DNA from: Isoperla grammatica
Lineage: Eukaryota; Arthropoda; Insecta; Plecoptera; Perlodidae
DNA: 64,000 bases
NCBI GenBank assembly: GCA_945910005.1
Contig: OX246739.1
Coordinates: forward strand, 11,010,292-11,074,291
Direction: 5' to 3'
The stretch's first letter is position 1. Every line of letters starts with the position of its first letter. The notes below the pieces were generated by a model. It saw nothing but the letters and a program-made list of their open reading frames with translations. It searched no databases and was not told the DNA's origin. This document shows positions 13,340 through 24,775 of this stretch, in pieces. Both the position numbers and the translations under genes were made by a program.

Positions 13340-13511
13340 GGTCATGGTTTTAAATTGTCCCAAAATAAAATCAAAATATGTCATCTTATAGAGAATTGAA
13401 TGTTCTTTCGTATGAATGGTGTTGTATTCAAACAAGTATTTCCATTTTGCAGATGTAATTAGGTGTGAGAAGTTCCCAGCAACATCACATCACAATAAGT
13501 AAAGAACATCT
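13340..13511 (+). repeat. Old dispersed repeat, copy 1
   Basis: This segment aligns over about 170 bp with 29405-29582 in the same orientation, sharing blocks such as ATTGTCC, ATGTCATCTT, AGAGAATT, TATGAATGGT and AAGAACATCT. By eye the two are roughly three-quarters identical with small gaps. No open frame or terminal structure is evident. It is probably an ancient mobile-element fragment. Confidence 0.6.
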
Positions 13512-14590
13512 GAAAAACGGAAATATTGATTGGCACAAAAACCTCAACCTCAAAAGGAAGACCTTACAATTTTAAGTTGCAATTCTATTACACACTATTT
13601 AGTCCATACATTGCCAACAACTATTCATTATTTGAGTTTCGTTATAGTAATAATAATTATTATTAATTAGTATAATAGTATGGACGCGTACATGCTTAAT
13701 AATATTTGTTGAATTGGTTTGTTTTCTTCATACATATTTATTTGTATATCATTCAATGGTGTATATATCATTCTAGTTACTAAATTGTTCCCGTCTTGCT
13801 TTCAGGTGAGCGATGTTGCAGCCCGGCTGCGTATGAATTCTACATTACTGGGGGAACTGGCTGTGCCACACCAGAGCACTACTCTATCGTAAATATTCAA
13901 AGAAAAGTCGACAATTTAACACATTGCTTAACTTTCCCAATCTAAACGAATTTGAAGCAAAGGTTTCTGGTTTAAAATTCAATGGTTCTATTAAGAACCG
14001 TATCCATAAAAATATCGGACAAATAAGTATTCTGCCGAAACACGCACTTCCATGGCATTCGTAATCGTTGTTGCTTATTATTTATTATGAATTTTTTAGT
14101 TAATATTTATTGACTATAGGATTCACGTCGCATGATTGCAATGCACTATAATATGTGAACAGGAAAATTAAAACTAAAAATTAAAACAACTTTTAATATA
14201 AGTAGCTCGTGTATAGTCTTGTGTATTCTTGTGATATGTGAGAAGGGTCGAACAATCAACACGAATGAAGTAATTTTTCTGGTTTTGTTTTATTGTTTTG
14301 GAGTCATTGTTGTATTTTTGTTCAATACTAGTCAAGAACTTTGTTTGTTGAGAATCCGCAAATAGCTATTCTGGAAACCATTAGATCTAGAGTATTCCAA
14401 AAGTGCTCTTGACCAGAAATTTAACTCTCAACATAATTAAGTACACTGAAGTCCTTAGCTCCGGATAAAGTTCCTACCACATAACGGTTTCTATAGATCA
14501 CTTGTGGAAAGTGTTTTCGTTGGGTCTGCATGATTAAATGCCAAAAACGAAGATCAACAACATATTATCCAAGACGACAATTTTACTCAA
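13512..14590. other. AT-rich intergenic DNA
   Basis: I see no supported feature. Confidence 0.5.
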
Positions 14591-14633
14591 GTGTGTGTAA
14601 CTGTAATGTAAATAATAACATTGTTACACACAC
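14591..14633. other. Hairpin with perfect 11-bp base stem
   Basis: GTGTGTGTAAC at 14591-14601 pairs exactly with GTTACACACAC at 14623-14633. After a 3-nt bulge, AATGT (14605-14609) pairs with ACATT (14618-14622), leaving an 8-nt loop. It is short for an animal pre-miRNA, and no function is assigned. Confidence 0.4.
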
Positions 14634-17600
14634 AGTTTTTAATTTAATTTTATGATACTGGAACAAATAAAAACATTATTATTTACTTCAAATGCCTTAA
14701 CATACAACATGACACCGAGGTTAAAATAGAAGTAGATCTATGCGGGCAACGTGACAGTTCAAAAGGTCGATAATTATCGGTATTAGTGCGAAAGTATTAT
14801 ATAGAGATAATCGCATAAAAACCCAAGTATACATTTTAATTTTTATAAAAAGTAAATTGAAAATACTTTTTATATCATTGTTTATTTATATTTAGTTATA
14901 AAAAAGTGCGTATTAAACGTAAATTAACGGCATTTAATGTCATTGTGACCTAAATACTGTTATAGGAATTAATTTATCACATATCTTCTTTAAAAATATG
15001 CATTTATTGTGGCCGTTCTTTTGAGGCCAACATCTATTGCAAAACAATTTTTATAACACTGCTTCTTAAAACTAAATGTCGTTGTATGTATTATATATTT
15101 TCTCAAAATTGTACTCACTTAAAGTATGTTGGACAGCAGACAAAAATTATTTTGCTCTCTCAATAGAAATAAAAACCTTCCAGCATTCCCCATTATTTAC
15201 GAACTCTCTTCTAGTTCAAATATAACATACGTAAATACTTAGTGCCACGATTTACGTCACATGCCCGTCTGTCAATCCTATTTCTTTGAAGGTGACAGAA
15301 AACATTGTCTGGTTTCATGTTTTGTGGTTTTCGAAACACCACACGCGTGTTTATGTTGGCATCACCGCTGACAAAAACTATTCGAGTTATAAAGTTGTTG
15401 TTAAATGCATCGGTTCGTTTCTCCGCGTTCCGCTTGTCAATACGCTACCTCGATCACAATCAGACATGTACACGTGTACACGAGCTCGTGTTGTACAATG
15501 TACATGCCATAAATGGTTTGGAAATAACACTGTTACATTAACATTAAATGAGTGCTACCATGGGTATTTTTTACATTTTGATAGAAGTCCTTTAGCTCAA
15601 ATTTCCGGTCATGTATCTGAATGAACAACAGCACCAATAATAATTTGTATACTACAATTCTTCCTGGTATGTCACCAATGATATGTCCCAAGAATGCTTC
15701 AAAATCAATGTTATAAAAAAAAATAATAATTTGAATAAAAAACACACTTCACAGCTTCAAGCCGTAAGAGGAATTATTGTCAGTACAGAAAGCGTCGAGA
15801 AATAATATTTATATTGTGATTATAAATGCAAATTTAGAAATACTAATTGGGCTGAGAGACATAATAAACTAACGAAGACGGGACCTGTTGTTCCCGCCGA
15901 CAAATGTGTCGATCCTTTGTTTGAGAGGCTAATGAATAACAAGCTCGGTTTGGGATACAAGACCTCGAGCCCAGTGGCATTCGCACTGGCCCACAATTTA
16001 TCTCAAACCTGGACGAACTTTTTAAACCTTCAAAATCAAATATAAGACTGTCACAGGCTGAAATGCACTCATTGTTATGAACAGGAAATGTAATAAAAAA
16101 ATTCCATCACCGTAAACGATTGGTGAATACATTAGTGTATTCATGACTTTTTGTTCCATTTCATCAGGTCAATTAACTTACATTGTAGTAGTTTCTATAG
16201 TCTAGAGTAGACAAACGAAGAACCCATTAACACTCTCTTTTATGATGCTACCCCTCTTTATTTATTTAGTGACAATTATCTTGTTTTATTGATTTATAAT
16301 GGGTAGCAATTAATTGTATACGTTACACAGTGAGGAGTAATAAGCAATTAGAATAAATTAATGCTAATCTAGGTTAAACAAACAATGTGTACGTTACCAG
16401 TATAATGTAATTGTGCAGATCTAAACACAAAACGACAACTATGGTAAATGATGTTTGTTGAAGTGGATGTACGGTCGTAAAGAAGTGTAATATTGCTGGC
16501 AAGTCCATAACATCAACTGTACTAGAATGTAATGGCGACACTGCACAGTGCACACCGCAACGTTATTTATTACAGCCTTTTTACGTAGTGCAAGCGGTGG
16601 GTATGACGATGTTGGCTTTTCTTCATCTCTCAAGTGAAAGGTTTTTCAAACGCTTGAATCCAAATTAAAAGAACGTGAAGTGTCGAAGTTTTGAAGTGGA
16701 GAATTTGCATGCGTAACGTGGTGCTAAGTGGGACTAAGGACGTTGTGGTTGAGGTTGGGGTTGGGATTGGGGGGGGAGGTGGTGTTTTTCGACATTGCAA
16801 ACGATGGCATTTGCATAAACTTAGAAACGTCAAATGTACCAGATATTCTTAACAATTGATTTTTCTATACGTTTAACTTATTAAAGTAGTGAGTTCAGCG
16901 TTCAGCCTTATATTTTTTACTTTAAAAAATACTCATATTTTGAAATATCTTTATTTCATTACATACAATCTTACGAACTCATTTCGATAACAAAAGTTAC
17001 TAAATCTACACGCGCGTACGTGTTTAAGATTGTTCTCAACACTAAGGATGGTGATAGTTTCCTAAAAGGCCGGGATTTATGATACTTTTTCGACAGTGTC
17101 ACCTAAATGAATACATTTCAAAGACTCTGCGTACAAAAACTAACATGTAAACCTACGTTGCGCGTCCATTACTGTTTATTCAGTCCGCCATTCATCAGTC
17201 TTGAAGAATAATCAGAGGAATGCTAAAAAAAACATTCCTGCTGCCCGTCCTGGGCCGACGCGTGAACCATTCGACCAAATGTCTGAGTAGTCTAACATTT
17301 TTACTACCCTGACAGGTACAATTGTTGTTTTCAAGTTTCAGCGATAATGTATTACACTTGCCCCACAGAGTCCAATTTCCTCTTCAAGAAATCTCTCGGT
17401 ATATTTGTCATTCAGTTTGAAGTTTGAACTCTCTCCTTCAAAGCGTTTATGACTGATATTCACATTGGTGTTTCCACCAGACATATATTTGCGTATTAGG
17501 AATTGATTCCGCAACTTAACGGACTATTTCCTGTACGTTTGTAGTAAGCTACCCTGTCGTCGTGGAGACTAACTAGACCAATCCTGCGATGTTAATTACC

Positions 17601-17850
17601 ATTCTAGTGTTTCCATTGATGCGTTGGTTGTCTTCCTTGGACATCGACACTGGTGCCAATATTCATTGGTACTGCTCATTTTAAATTATTCCTCCAACAA
17701 TCGTCCACAAATCGATGCGCTGTAGCTTCTACCACGTTGAGCTCACGGACTTCACAACGGGTAGTTTAAGTCATCACTCGTACAACGCCTGGTTGAGCAG
17801 GAATATTTAATTTCACAACACTTAGCAAAAAAACGGTCAGTGTATTACTC
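14634..17850. other. Gene desert, AT-rich
   Basis: No gene. It includes a 112-codon frame at 15286-15624 that overlaps another plus-strand frame and shows no domain, and a G-rich patch at 16755-16782 that gives proline and threonine runs on the minus strand. Confidence 0.5.
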
Positions 17851-18286
17851 CATTTTCCGATATTTCGAAGCCATCTATCTTCTTCTTCAGGAGGAGCACA
17901 ATTGACTTGTCGAGCTTTCTACCCGTGGGGAGGTTTAGCCCGCCACGCTACCTGGCGACTTGGGCTGAAATAAATGGGTTCCCTGTGGCATGAGATGAAA
18001 CTTTACCCAACCCCTCAAACACCGAATCTGCCGGAGAGTTTGTCTATTCTTGTTTATCTTTAGGGAGAAACAACTGTTCGATCGACGGTTTTGGCGATGC
18101 AGGAGTTAGAACTGATTTCTTCATTGAGTAGAAATGGCTCCTGATCACGCGATGGTCGCGCACAGTAAAATGCTTTGCGATCAGGGAGCCATTTTCTTGT
18201 TGCCTCGCGTTGTATTCTCGTTCGTTAGTTTCAACGCTGGGGTCCGGATGGAGTGTTATACCGTAGTCTCGAACTTTGCAGAGCAT
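17851..18286 (-). pseudogene. Possible Penelope-like retroelement 3' relic
   Basis: On the minus strand an 80-codon frame (18286-18044) contains QENGSLIAKHF followed by DHRV. This recalls the C-terminal, post-endonuclease part of Penelope-like element proteins, where an S-A-L/V-A-E-H block is followed by D/N-H-x-I. About 150 bp further 3', 17894-17851 reads CTCCTGAAGAAG...GATGG then a stretch translating as DGFEISENGVIH. That recalls the D-G-x-E-T-S-E-T-x-V phrase common near the 3' end of such elements. The usual R-E-A-I-E-I block is missing and the frames are broken, so this is a decayed copy if real. The assignment rests on motif memory and needs a protein search. Confidence 0.27.
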
Positions 18287-18301
18287 ACAGGACCGTAACT
18301 A

Positions 18302-18328
18302 TTGTTTGTTTGTTTGTTTGTTTGTTTG
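18302..18328. repeat. (TTTG)n microsatellite
   Basis: Nearly seven perfect tandem units, directly beyond the start-codon end of the candidate retroelement relic. Confidence 0.95.
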
Positions 18329-19673
18329 CGAAATAAACTCATAATATAAATCACCGTATTACAATTTAAAACTCCTTTATAGCGCAGCACAGCAGCACCT
18401 TATATTTGTGTGTGCCTGTATACATCATATTTTGCAGTTTTATTTCATTCCATTGAAACAGAGGCCATTCGTGGATACACTGATCGGGTATTATCAAAAT
18501 AATGTTTTAAATAACTCATAATATACGTTAATTCCTACTTTAAGTCAGGAATTTCGAAGCATAGATTCCTGATTCAAGATGTTGTTTGAAATGTATGTAT
18601 TGCAAGAAATTTGTTAACGTAGTAATGGCATATTTGTCAACGGTGACATGCGAATCGTCATAACATCGTTATATCAAAGATTAAAAACTAGCCCTAGTTT
18701 GTAATCTTTGGTTATATGTCCTAATAGCAATAATAATGTAATAATGGAATTTAAGGAGAGTAGGACAAAAATTCGGCGACCCGAAATTGGCAACAAGTAG
18801 TCTATGTGTGTTAAACCATAAGATGTATGTTACTCTATGCTGCTAGTAATTAGAAGGCAACACTTGATACCAAAAGCATCGTCGTACGGTACTAAAGGTC
18901 ATGGCGAGGGCGTTGTATACTCTTGTTCAATGCGACCTTGGCATGCCATTAAAATACCCACTATACATGAGTGAGTAGCGCTCTATGGAGATACTGATAT
19001 TACTTGATTATGACATAATTAGTGAGAATGCCTTTGTGACGTCACCTGAGTTGAAACCACTAAGACAGCGTATAAGCAATCATGAAGCGGCCCAGTCCAA
19101 AATAGTGTCGAGTGTTGGCGGTTCCAAATAGAACATCGAACCAACGCACTTCATAATGAGTTCATAATAACATTATTAAAATATTTTATGTTTTAATGGT
19201 GATTCTGTGTTAGATAGATGTAATTGGGTTCCTCTGCTTGTAGTTGTAATTAAGTACACGTATTATATTTCCTTAAAATATTTGTATTTAAACTAACAAG
19301 TTATAGCACTGTTTTTAATAAACTATTTTAAAAGCATTTACAGTTGAAACCCGAAAGTTCGACTTTGGCTTTTCCTGTAATGTAGCTCTATTACTTGTTA
19401 TTGTTGTTGTTTTTAATTGGTGAAGCATTATATTCAAATTAGATTGTATCCTTCGTATCTTAACACGCACTTGTGATTTCCGCATATCTGTGCTTTCAGT
19501 CTTGCTTTGCACCCCATTCGTTCAAACGTTCCAATAACTAAAAGAAATGTTAGTAATACTTCCTCGCGCAATCACCAGAAAAGCAAATAGTTTCATTTTA
19601 TGTTTTGTACGATAAATAGCCACGGGGCATTAGGTTTTGTCACTAATGGTAATGGAAATTCTCGCAGCTACAA
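18329..19673. other. AT-rich intergenic DNA
   Basis: No gene. One consensus CRE octamer TGACGTCA lies at 19037-19044. Confidence 0.5.
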
Positions 19674-19731
19674 TATATTGGTATTTTCTGACTTGACCTA
19701 CTATATATTGGTATTTTCTCGCTTGGCCTAC
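19674..19731. repeat. Two-copy 30-bp tandem duplication
   Basis: TATATTGGTATTTTCT followed by CTTGACCTAC or CTTGGCCTAC occurs twice with a period of 30 bp (starts 19674 and 19704). Confidence 0.85.
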
Positions 19732-22704
19732 ATTCGAATGCTAGGTAGCTAAGTCACGCTGTTTTATTTTGTCGATAAACTAAGGATGCAGCTTAAAACG
19801 TAAGCTTGGTGCAAGAACACGTCATAGAAACGTGATCTTATTGCTAATGTCGTACAGCAAAGTGCTAAGCACATAGCACATAAATGATTTATTCATAGAT
19901 ATAATCATTTCTTAAACTTATCGGTTGAACTCATTTGATTGTTAAAGGCAAAATCTATTTGTTTAAAGGTATTCTAGCACTTCGGTTCAGAGTTATGCAC
20001 GGTAGTTTACACTTCTGTGATGTGATTACTATGTGAAGGAGTAAACACATTTGATGCAGATTACGGGAAGGTGCTCGAAGCACAAAGTTCAATGCACTAC
20101 GTAGTCTCGTATTATGCAGCACTATGTGTAGCCACATCGCAGACTGAAGGCATTGATCTCTGAGCAAAGTAAAGTGTTGAATACCCACATATGCTAACCG
20201 ATCAGCGAGTTGAAGATGAATAACATTTTCACATAGATGCAAATAATCATGAATAACATTCGCTTTTAAACTATTAACCAAATATATAGCATCTTAAGAT
20301 AAACAGATACAGACACATTTCCCCGTCTATGAACTTATATTAATGTTTTTCAACTTTGATTATTAATGCTTGCTTTTGGCTTTAGGGACGCCATTATCAA
20401 ACAACTCGTAAAATACACAAATGCAGTAATGCCATATCTCTCCAGAACTTTTTCAATATGAATAGGATTATAAAATTGATCAGGACGTGAGTTTCCGGCA
20501 AATCTTAACTTTTTTCTTATATCAACCAATAGCAAACAAAACTCTATTCAATATTCATAGCATTAAAATCCCGATTTAAAAGAAAGAAAACTTATTTAAG
20601 TACACTCAAATTTAAGAAATAGTACATGCTGAGCTGAGCCATATGTAATACATGCAATGCATGTATGTGTAGCAATCTAGTCATGAAAAATATGACAAAT
20701 GATATTAGTTTCATTCCAAATTTAAAATATGTTATAGTCAAAGTAAAATGCACAATAGTACCTTACATCAGAATGGAGACAACAGCAAAATAATGTGAAA
20801 AGGTTACATACAAAATGCGTTTAGCAGCCCGTCAGTGTGGTTTGCCGTACGCAATTTAATATGTATAATCGTAATCTTGAACTTGTAGTAAATGAAATGC
20901 AACCGGCCACTTGAGGTTACGGTTTGGATGAAATAGTAATTACTCATTAGAATGAATTACCATTTACTTTTAGGCCGTATATAGCATTCGTATAATTAAC
21001 ATGATACCGATTCATGGTTTACATTTTTCCTCGTAGAGTTTATTCCTTGAATTATACGCTAAAATTAGCTCCAACTGTCAGTTCATCTACTCCTCCCCCC
21101 CCACCTTCTCCCCCTCCCCCTCAACCGACAAGGAACAACAAGGGGAGACACGTTCTTAATCGGATTTTCAATTCTCCCGAGTTGTCGTCGACTTGATTCA
21201 GAATAATTCATCTCTAATAATGTCTTTACTTATCACACTGTATGAAATTCATATCAAAACCATATTTCAATCTGGCAATGCATCTTTAAAAAACCTCTAT
21301 TCCTACCTATTCTTCTTTATAACCTCGTTTCCTCCTTTATGCCTACTAAAACGTTCAAATCTTTGTCACAAGCAATCATTGTTATTTTTTAGTTGATTAC
21401 CATATAAATTTAACACACTTTGTAAAAGTAGTTTGTAAAAACTTATAGTTGATAGGATGATTATACTATTACTTCCATGTGTATACCTTATTTTATCACT
21501 TATCACTTATACCAATGAGTTAATCTTTTAAACATTACAAAGATAAATGTGTATAGGCGATACTACAATTCTTCGCTCATGGTCGTTGAGTAGCTACCCC
21601 GGCATTATATCTGTCCTGCGGCAAACCACACTGCAAGACAGATGAATGTCTCTTAGTCTTCGGTCAGAATTGCTTCTTATTATAATTGTTCACTTATCAT
21701 TGCTTGGTAAAGGTGAGTCTCAACTCAACCGCGCAAAATCAAAGATATTTATTTTTAATATGAGAAAGTGGTTACTTTAATCAAAATTTTAGTTTCATAA
21801 TAACTGTCAAAACAGGATTGACACCATATCTAATATTGCAACCATTATGATTGCCATTTTGAAAACTAATTACTTCTTACTTTGGTATCCAAAAATCAAA
21901 CGTAAAGATTAAAATATGTAATATTACTTTAATCCATTGTTTTGTTTCTGCAAATTAATTTAATATATAGATAAATTAATGGAATGTATAAATACGCCAA
22001 AATACAGAAAGAGAATAACGAAATAAAGCGAAAATTAAAAAATATGCAATAAGTTATCATGCTTCACTTTAGTATAAAAAACAACGTTTGATGAGCAACG
22101 CACAATCAGGTATCCCCCTGAAATAAATACTACAATCGCCATCTTGTTTTCGAGAGCGTTCAAAATCCCGCGGTTAGTTCTGTCTCCGCACGAGGCTCGT
22201 CCAGGCGGCGTCTGTAATTACGTGTTCATTGTGTTGCACTCAAGTCTCCGGTTGAAACTGCCGAGCAGGCAACTCGAGTACACTCAGTGCAAGTGTGGTG
22301 TACTCTGTGGTAAAGACTGCGGTTTAATTCTGTTGTAACCTATTAAATAGCACTCACTACTTCAGAGCCTTCGAACGCGGAAAGAGGTATCAACCTAAGT
22401 ATATCTTCAACACTCAACTCGATAATGAGTATAAACCAAAACTATGTTCTCCATACTAGGAGGCAAAACATACTGACGCAACTCAACGTGCAGAAATCGC
22501 CATTGGTCGTGCATGGATTTACAAGTGTACATACACTGTTAGGCTTTGTGTACAGACATTGATAGGGATAAAAAAAAAGTGACTAAGATCTAACGACTAT
22601 AGCCGTTTTGGTTCACATACAGAAACTAGATTTACAAATGAATTAAAATAGCGACAACAGTAGTTTTCGTCTTTTTGTATCACGCAAAAATACATGTATA
22701 TAGG
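19732..22704. other. Gene desert, AT-rich
   Basis: No gene. A C-rich tract at about 21091-21122 creates a serine/proline run in a chance frame. The 108-codon minus frame at 19955-20281 has no recognisable domain. Confidence 0.5.
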
Positions 22705-22861
22705 TCTCGCAAAACAACCTCGGTAATGCTTTCGTCATCAATCAATGACGTGTTTACGGTCTCGGCCAACCCGCGCAGGTATCTGAATTAGCCACGGTCG
22801 CTGGTTGGCTGCCGCTCACCCACCCGTGACGGAAGCATTACCGAAGATCTTGTACGGCGAG
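22705..22861. mobile_element. 157-bp foldback element
   Basis: The left arm contains CTCGGTAATGCTTTCGTCA (to 22737). Its imperfect reverse complement, TGACGGAAGCATTACCGAAG, starts at 22827, and weaker pairing extends outward to CTCGC/GGCGAG. The interior is GC-rich, with a partial second inverted pair (GGCCAAC, GTTGGCT). The structure fits a non-autonomous foldback element; no clear target duplication was identified. Confidence 0.6.
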
Positions 22862-24131
22862 TATAGTTCATGATTGGCTACACTAGAATGTGGACAAAGA
22901 TGAAGCGCTAACTTTTTCGTAGTCATGGTGCTAGTTGTTAGTCTTATTACTATCTGAAGGTTTGTGTGAGCGCTGCTACACATTTACAGAACTTTTAGCC
23001 GTTATCCTTAGATTAGTGTGTGAACTTGTCCTGAGACACCGTGCTTAAACGAAGAAGTCCAACACTAAAGAAAAACACTTAAAAAAAGAACCAGAGCTAT
23101 AAATGTGTGGTACCTTATCAACCCTAGGGATAGTCATATCACTGCATCCGGGTCTAATTTATACTTTGCGTACTTTCACGTAAAACACTCGGGATGAAAT
23201 TTTGCTTAACACTGTTCTGCGTTTTCAGATTTTCAAAGTATAAAAAATCCTATGTGTATTTTATATATAATAAATTATGATATGATCTAATAATAAATCG
23301 TTTCAGATGTTTTGCACTGTTTCCTGCTTAAAAACACACTTCGAATTGAATAGTAGGCCTATTTTATGTACGAGTACAATATTGTACTTCTACTAATTGA
23401 ATGCATCAAATTAAAAAACATTTTGAAATTGTATGTCAAAGTTTTTCATTGCATCCGCTCGAAATCAAGATGAATACGCACAATTACATAGGAAAAACGT
23501 TTTCCCATCGTGTACCATGCGACAGTTCACTCTCTAAAGCTATAGAGCAAGGCAACGGAGTGCGATGAATCTACGTTCAGTTTAAAAGTGTTACAAGTTA
23601 CGAAGTGTTGAAGTGAGTACTTGATATTGAAGGGTCGTTACATAAAACGTTTTCAAAGTTTTCACGAACTGAGAAAATAGTAAAAACAAATAAAAAAACA
23701 CATTTTCTCCTGGTATAAAACGACCCTCAGAATAAGGTTACTCTACTGAAAGTACAAATTTGTTTTATTGATTCAAACATAAAGTTACTCCAAAAAATCG
23801 ATTACATACGAACAAAAGTTTTGGAAGCCTTCAGTAGTTTGTCTCCAAAAGAGTGGTTAGTGATTAGATTATGGTTGGTAGACACATTATCAAGGGATGC
23901 ATCATCGATTCTTTTATGTGCCTCCACCACTATGCATTTATTTATTCCTCTCTGACGTATACACGTTGACAGGAGTAAAAAAATGCGTCATGGCAAAGTA
24001 ATCGCTGAAATGAACAACACTTCTACAGTGAGTCTTGTGTCAGTGGCTCTGCTTGTACCAAGGCGTGTAGTAGTCTGGAGTGGATGGGAAGAACAACATA
24101 AAACACGTTTATATTATAATGTTGTTCATTA
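22862..24131. other. AT-rich intergenic DNA
   Basis: No gene. It includes a TAGGCCTA octamer at 23354-23361. Confidence 0.5.
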
Positions 24132-24300
24132 ACATAAAATAAAATAAAATAAATAAATTCTTATTTATAGTATACCCACTCAGTAACAAGACTGATTTTC
24201 AGTGAGGGACTTTAATTTAACGCGACTAAACCAACCCTGTAGGCTCCGAATACTATCGACGAGTGAGCGATAACCAATCAAAGATCTATATTTCGAAACA
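24132..24300 (-). mobile_element. Truncated SINE-type 3' end, copy B
   Basis: Same family as copies A, C, D and E, with an (AAAAT/AAAT)n tail at 24132-24160 on the plus strand (T-rich on the element strand). It shares CTCAGTAAC, CTGATTTTCAGTG, GGGACTTTAATTTAA, CTAAACCAACCCTG and the block GAGTGAGCGATAACCAATCA. It is 5'-truncated near 24300. Confidence 0.78.
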
Positions 24301-24579
24301 TCAAAGTACGGTTATGAGATACTTGAGTGCGTGTGTTGTACATTTCAGTAGTAGCACTCTCTTTTTATGCCCTAAAAACGGCGTGGGATGTAAATCATCA
24401 TCTAAGGAGACTAAAATCTTGTAAGGTTGCTAGATTATCTTAAATTAGGAAGATCAAAGACGTTTAAGTAACCGCGAGGATGAGATTTAGTCCATAATAC
24501 CACGGATGCTATTGATTACCTATCTTATTGTTTAACTCTGTATAATATATACGCGAAAGGTACCGAGACGGAAAGTCTG

Positions 24580-24775
24580 GTAACCGCTGACGTTGACAAA
24601 GGGCGCCATCTGAGCAGATAGAGCATTTCTCATTACCTCATCAAGAGGGAATTGATGACGGAGATTTTTCAACGAGACCTCCGCGGGGTAAAGATTGAGA
24701 AAGTTAACGGATCGAAAGCCTTGCCCGATATTAATGAGGGTAATGTGACCTCGTCTCCTCGATCAACTTCTGATG
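24580..24775. promoter_or_regulatory. Candidate conserved non-coding element
   Basis: Compared with its flanks this segment is balanced in composition, non-repetitive and rich in CpG and motif-like words (GGGCGCCATCTG, GAGGGTAATG, ATATTAATGAG). No frame persists across it. The look is that of a conserved regulatory element, but the evidence is compositional only. Confidence 0.15.

Noticed and set aside
15286..15624. 112-codon frame
   Set aside because: Overlaps a second plus-strand frame, shows no domain and is within chance length for this sequence.
20831..21634. 15-nt inverted match CAGTGTGGTTTGCCG at 20831 and its complement at about 21619
   Set aside because: In 64 kb a few 15-mer matches are expected by chance; the flanks do not extend the similarity.
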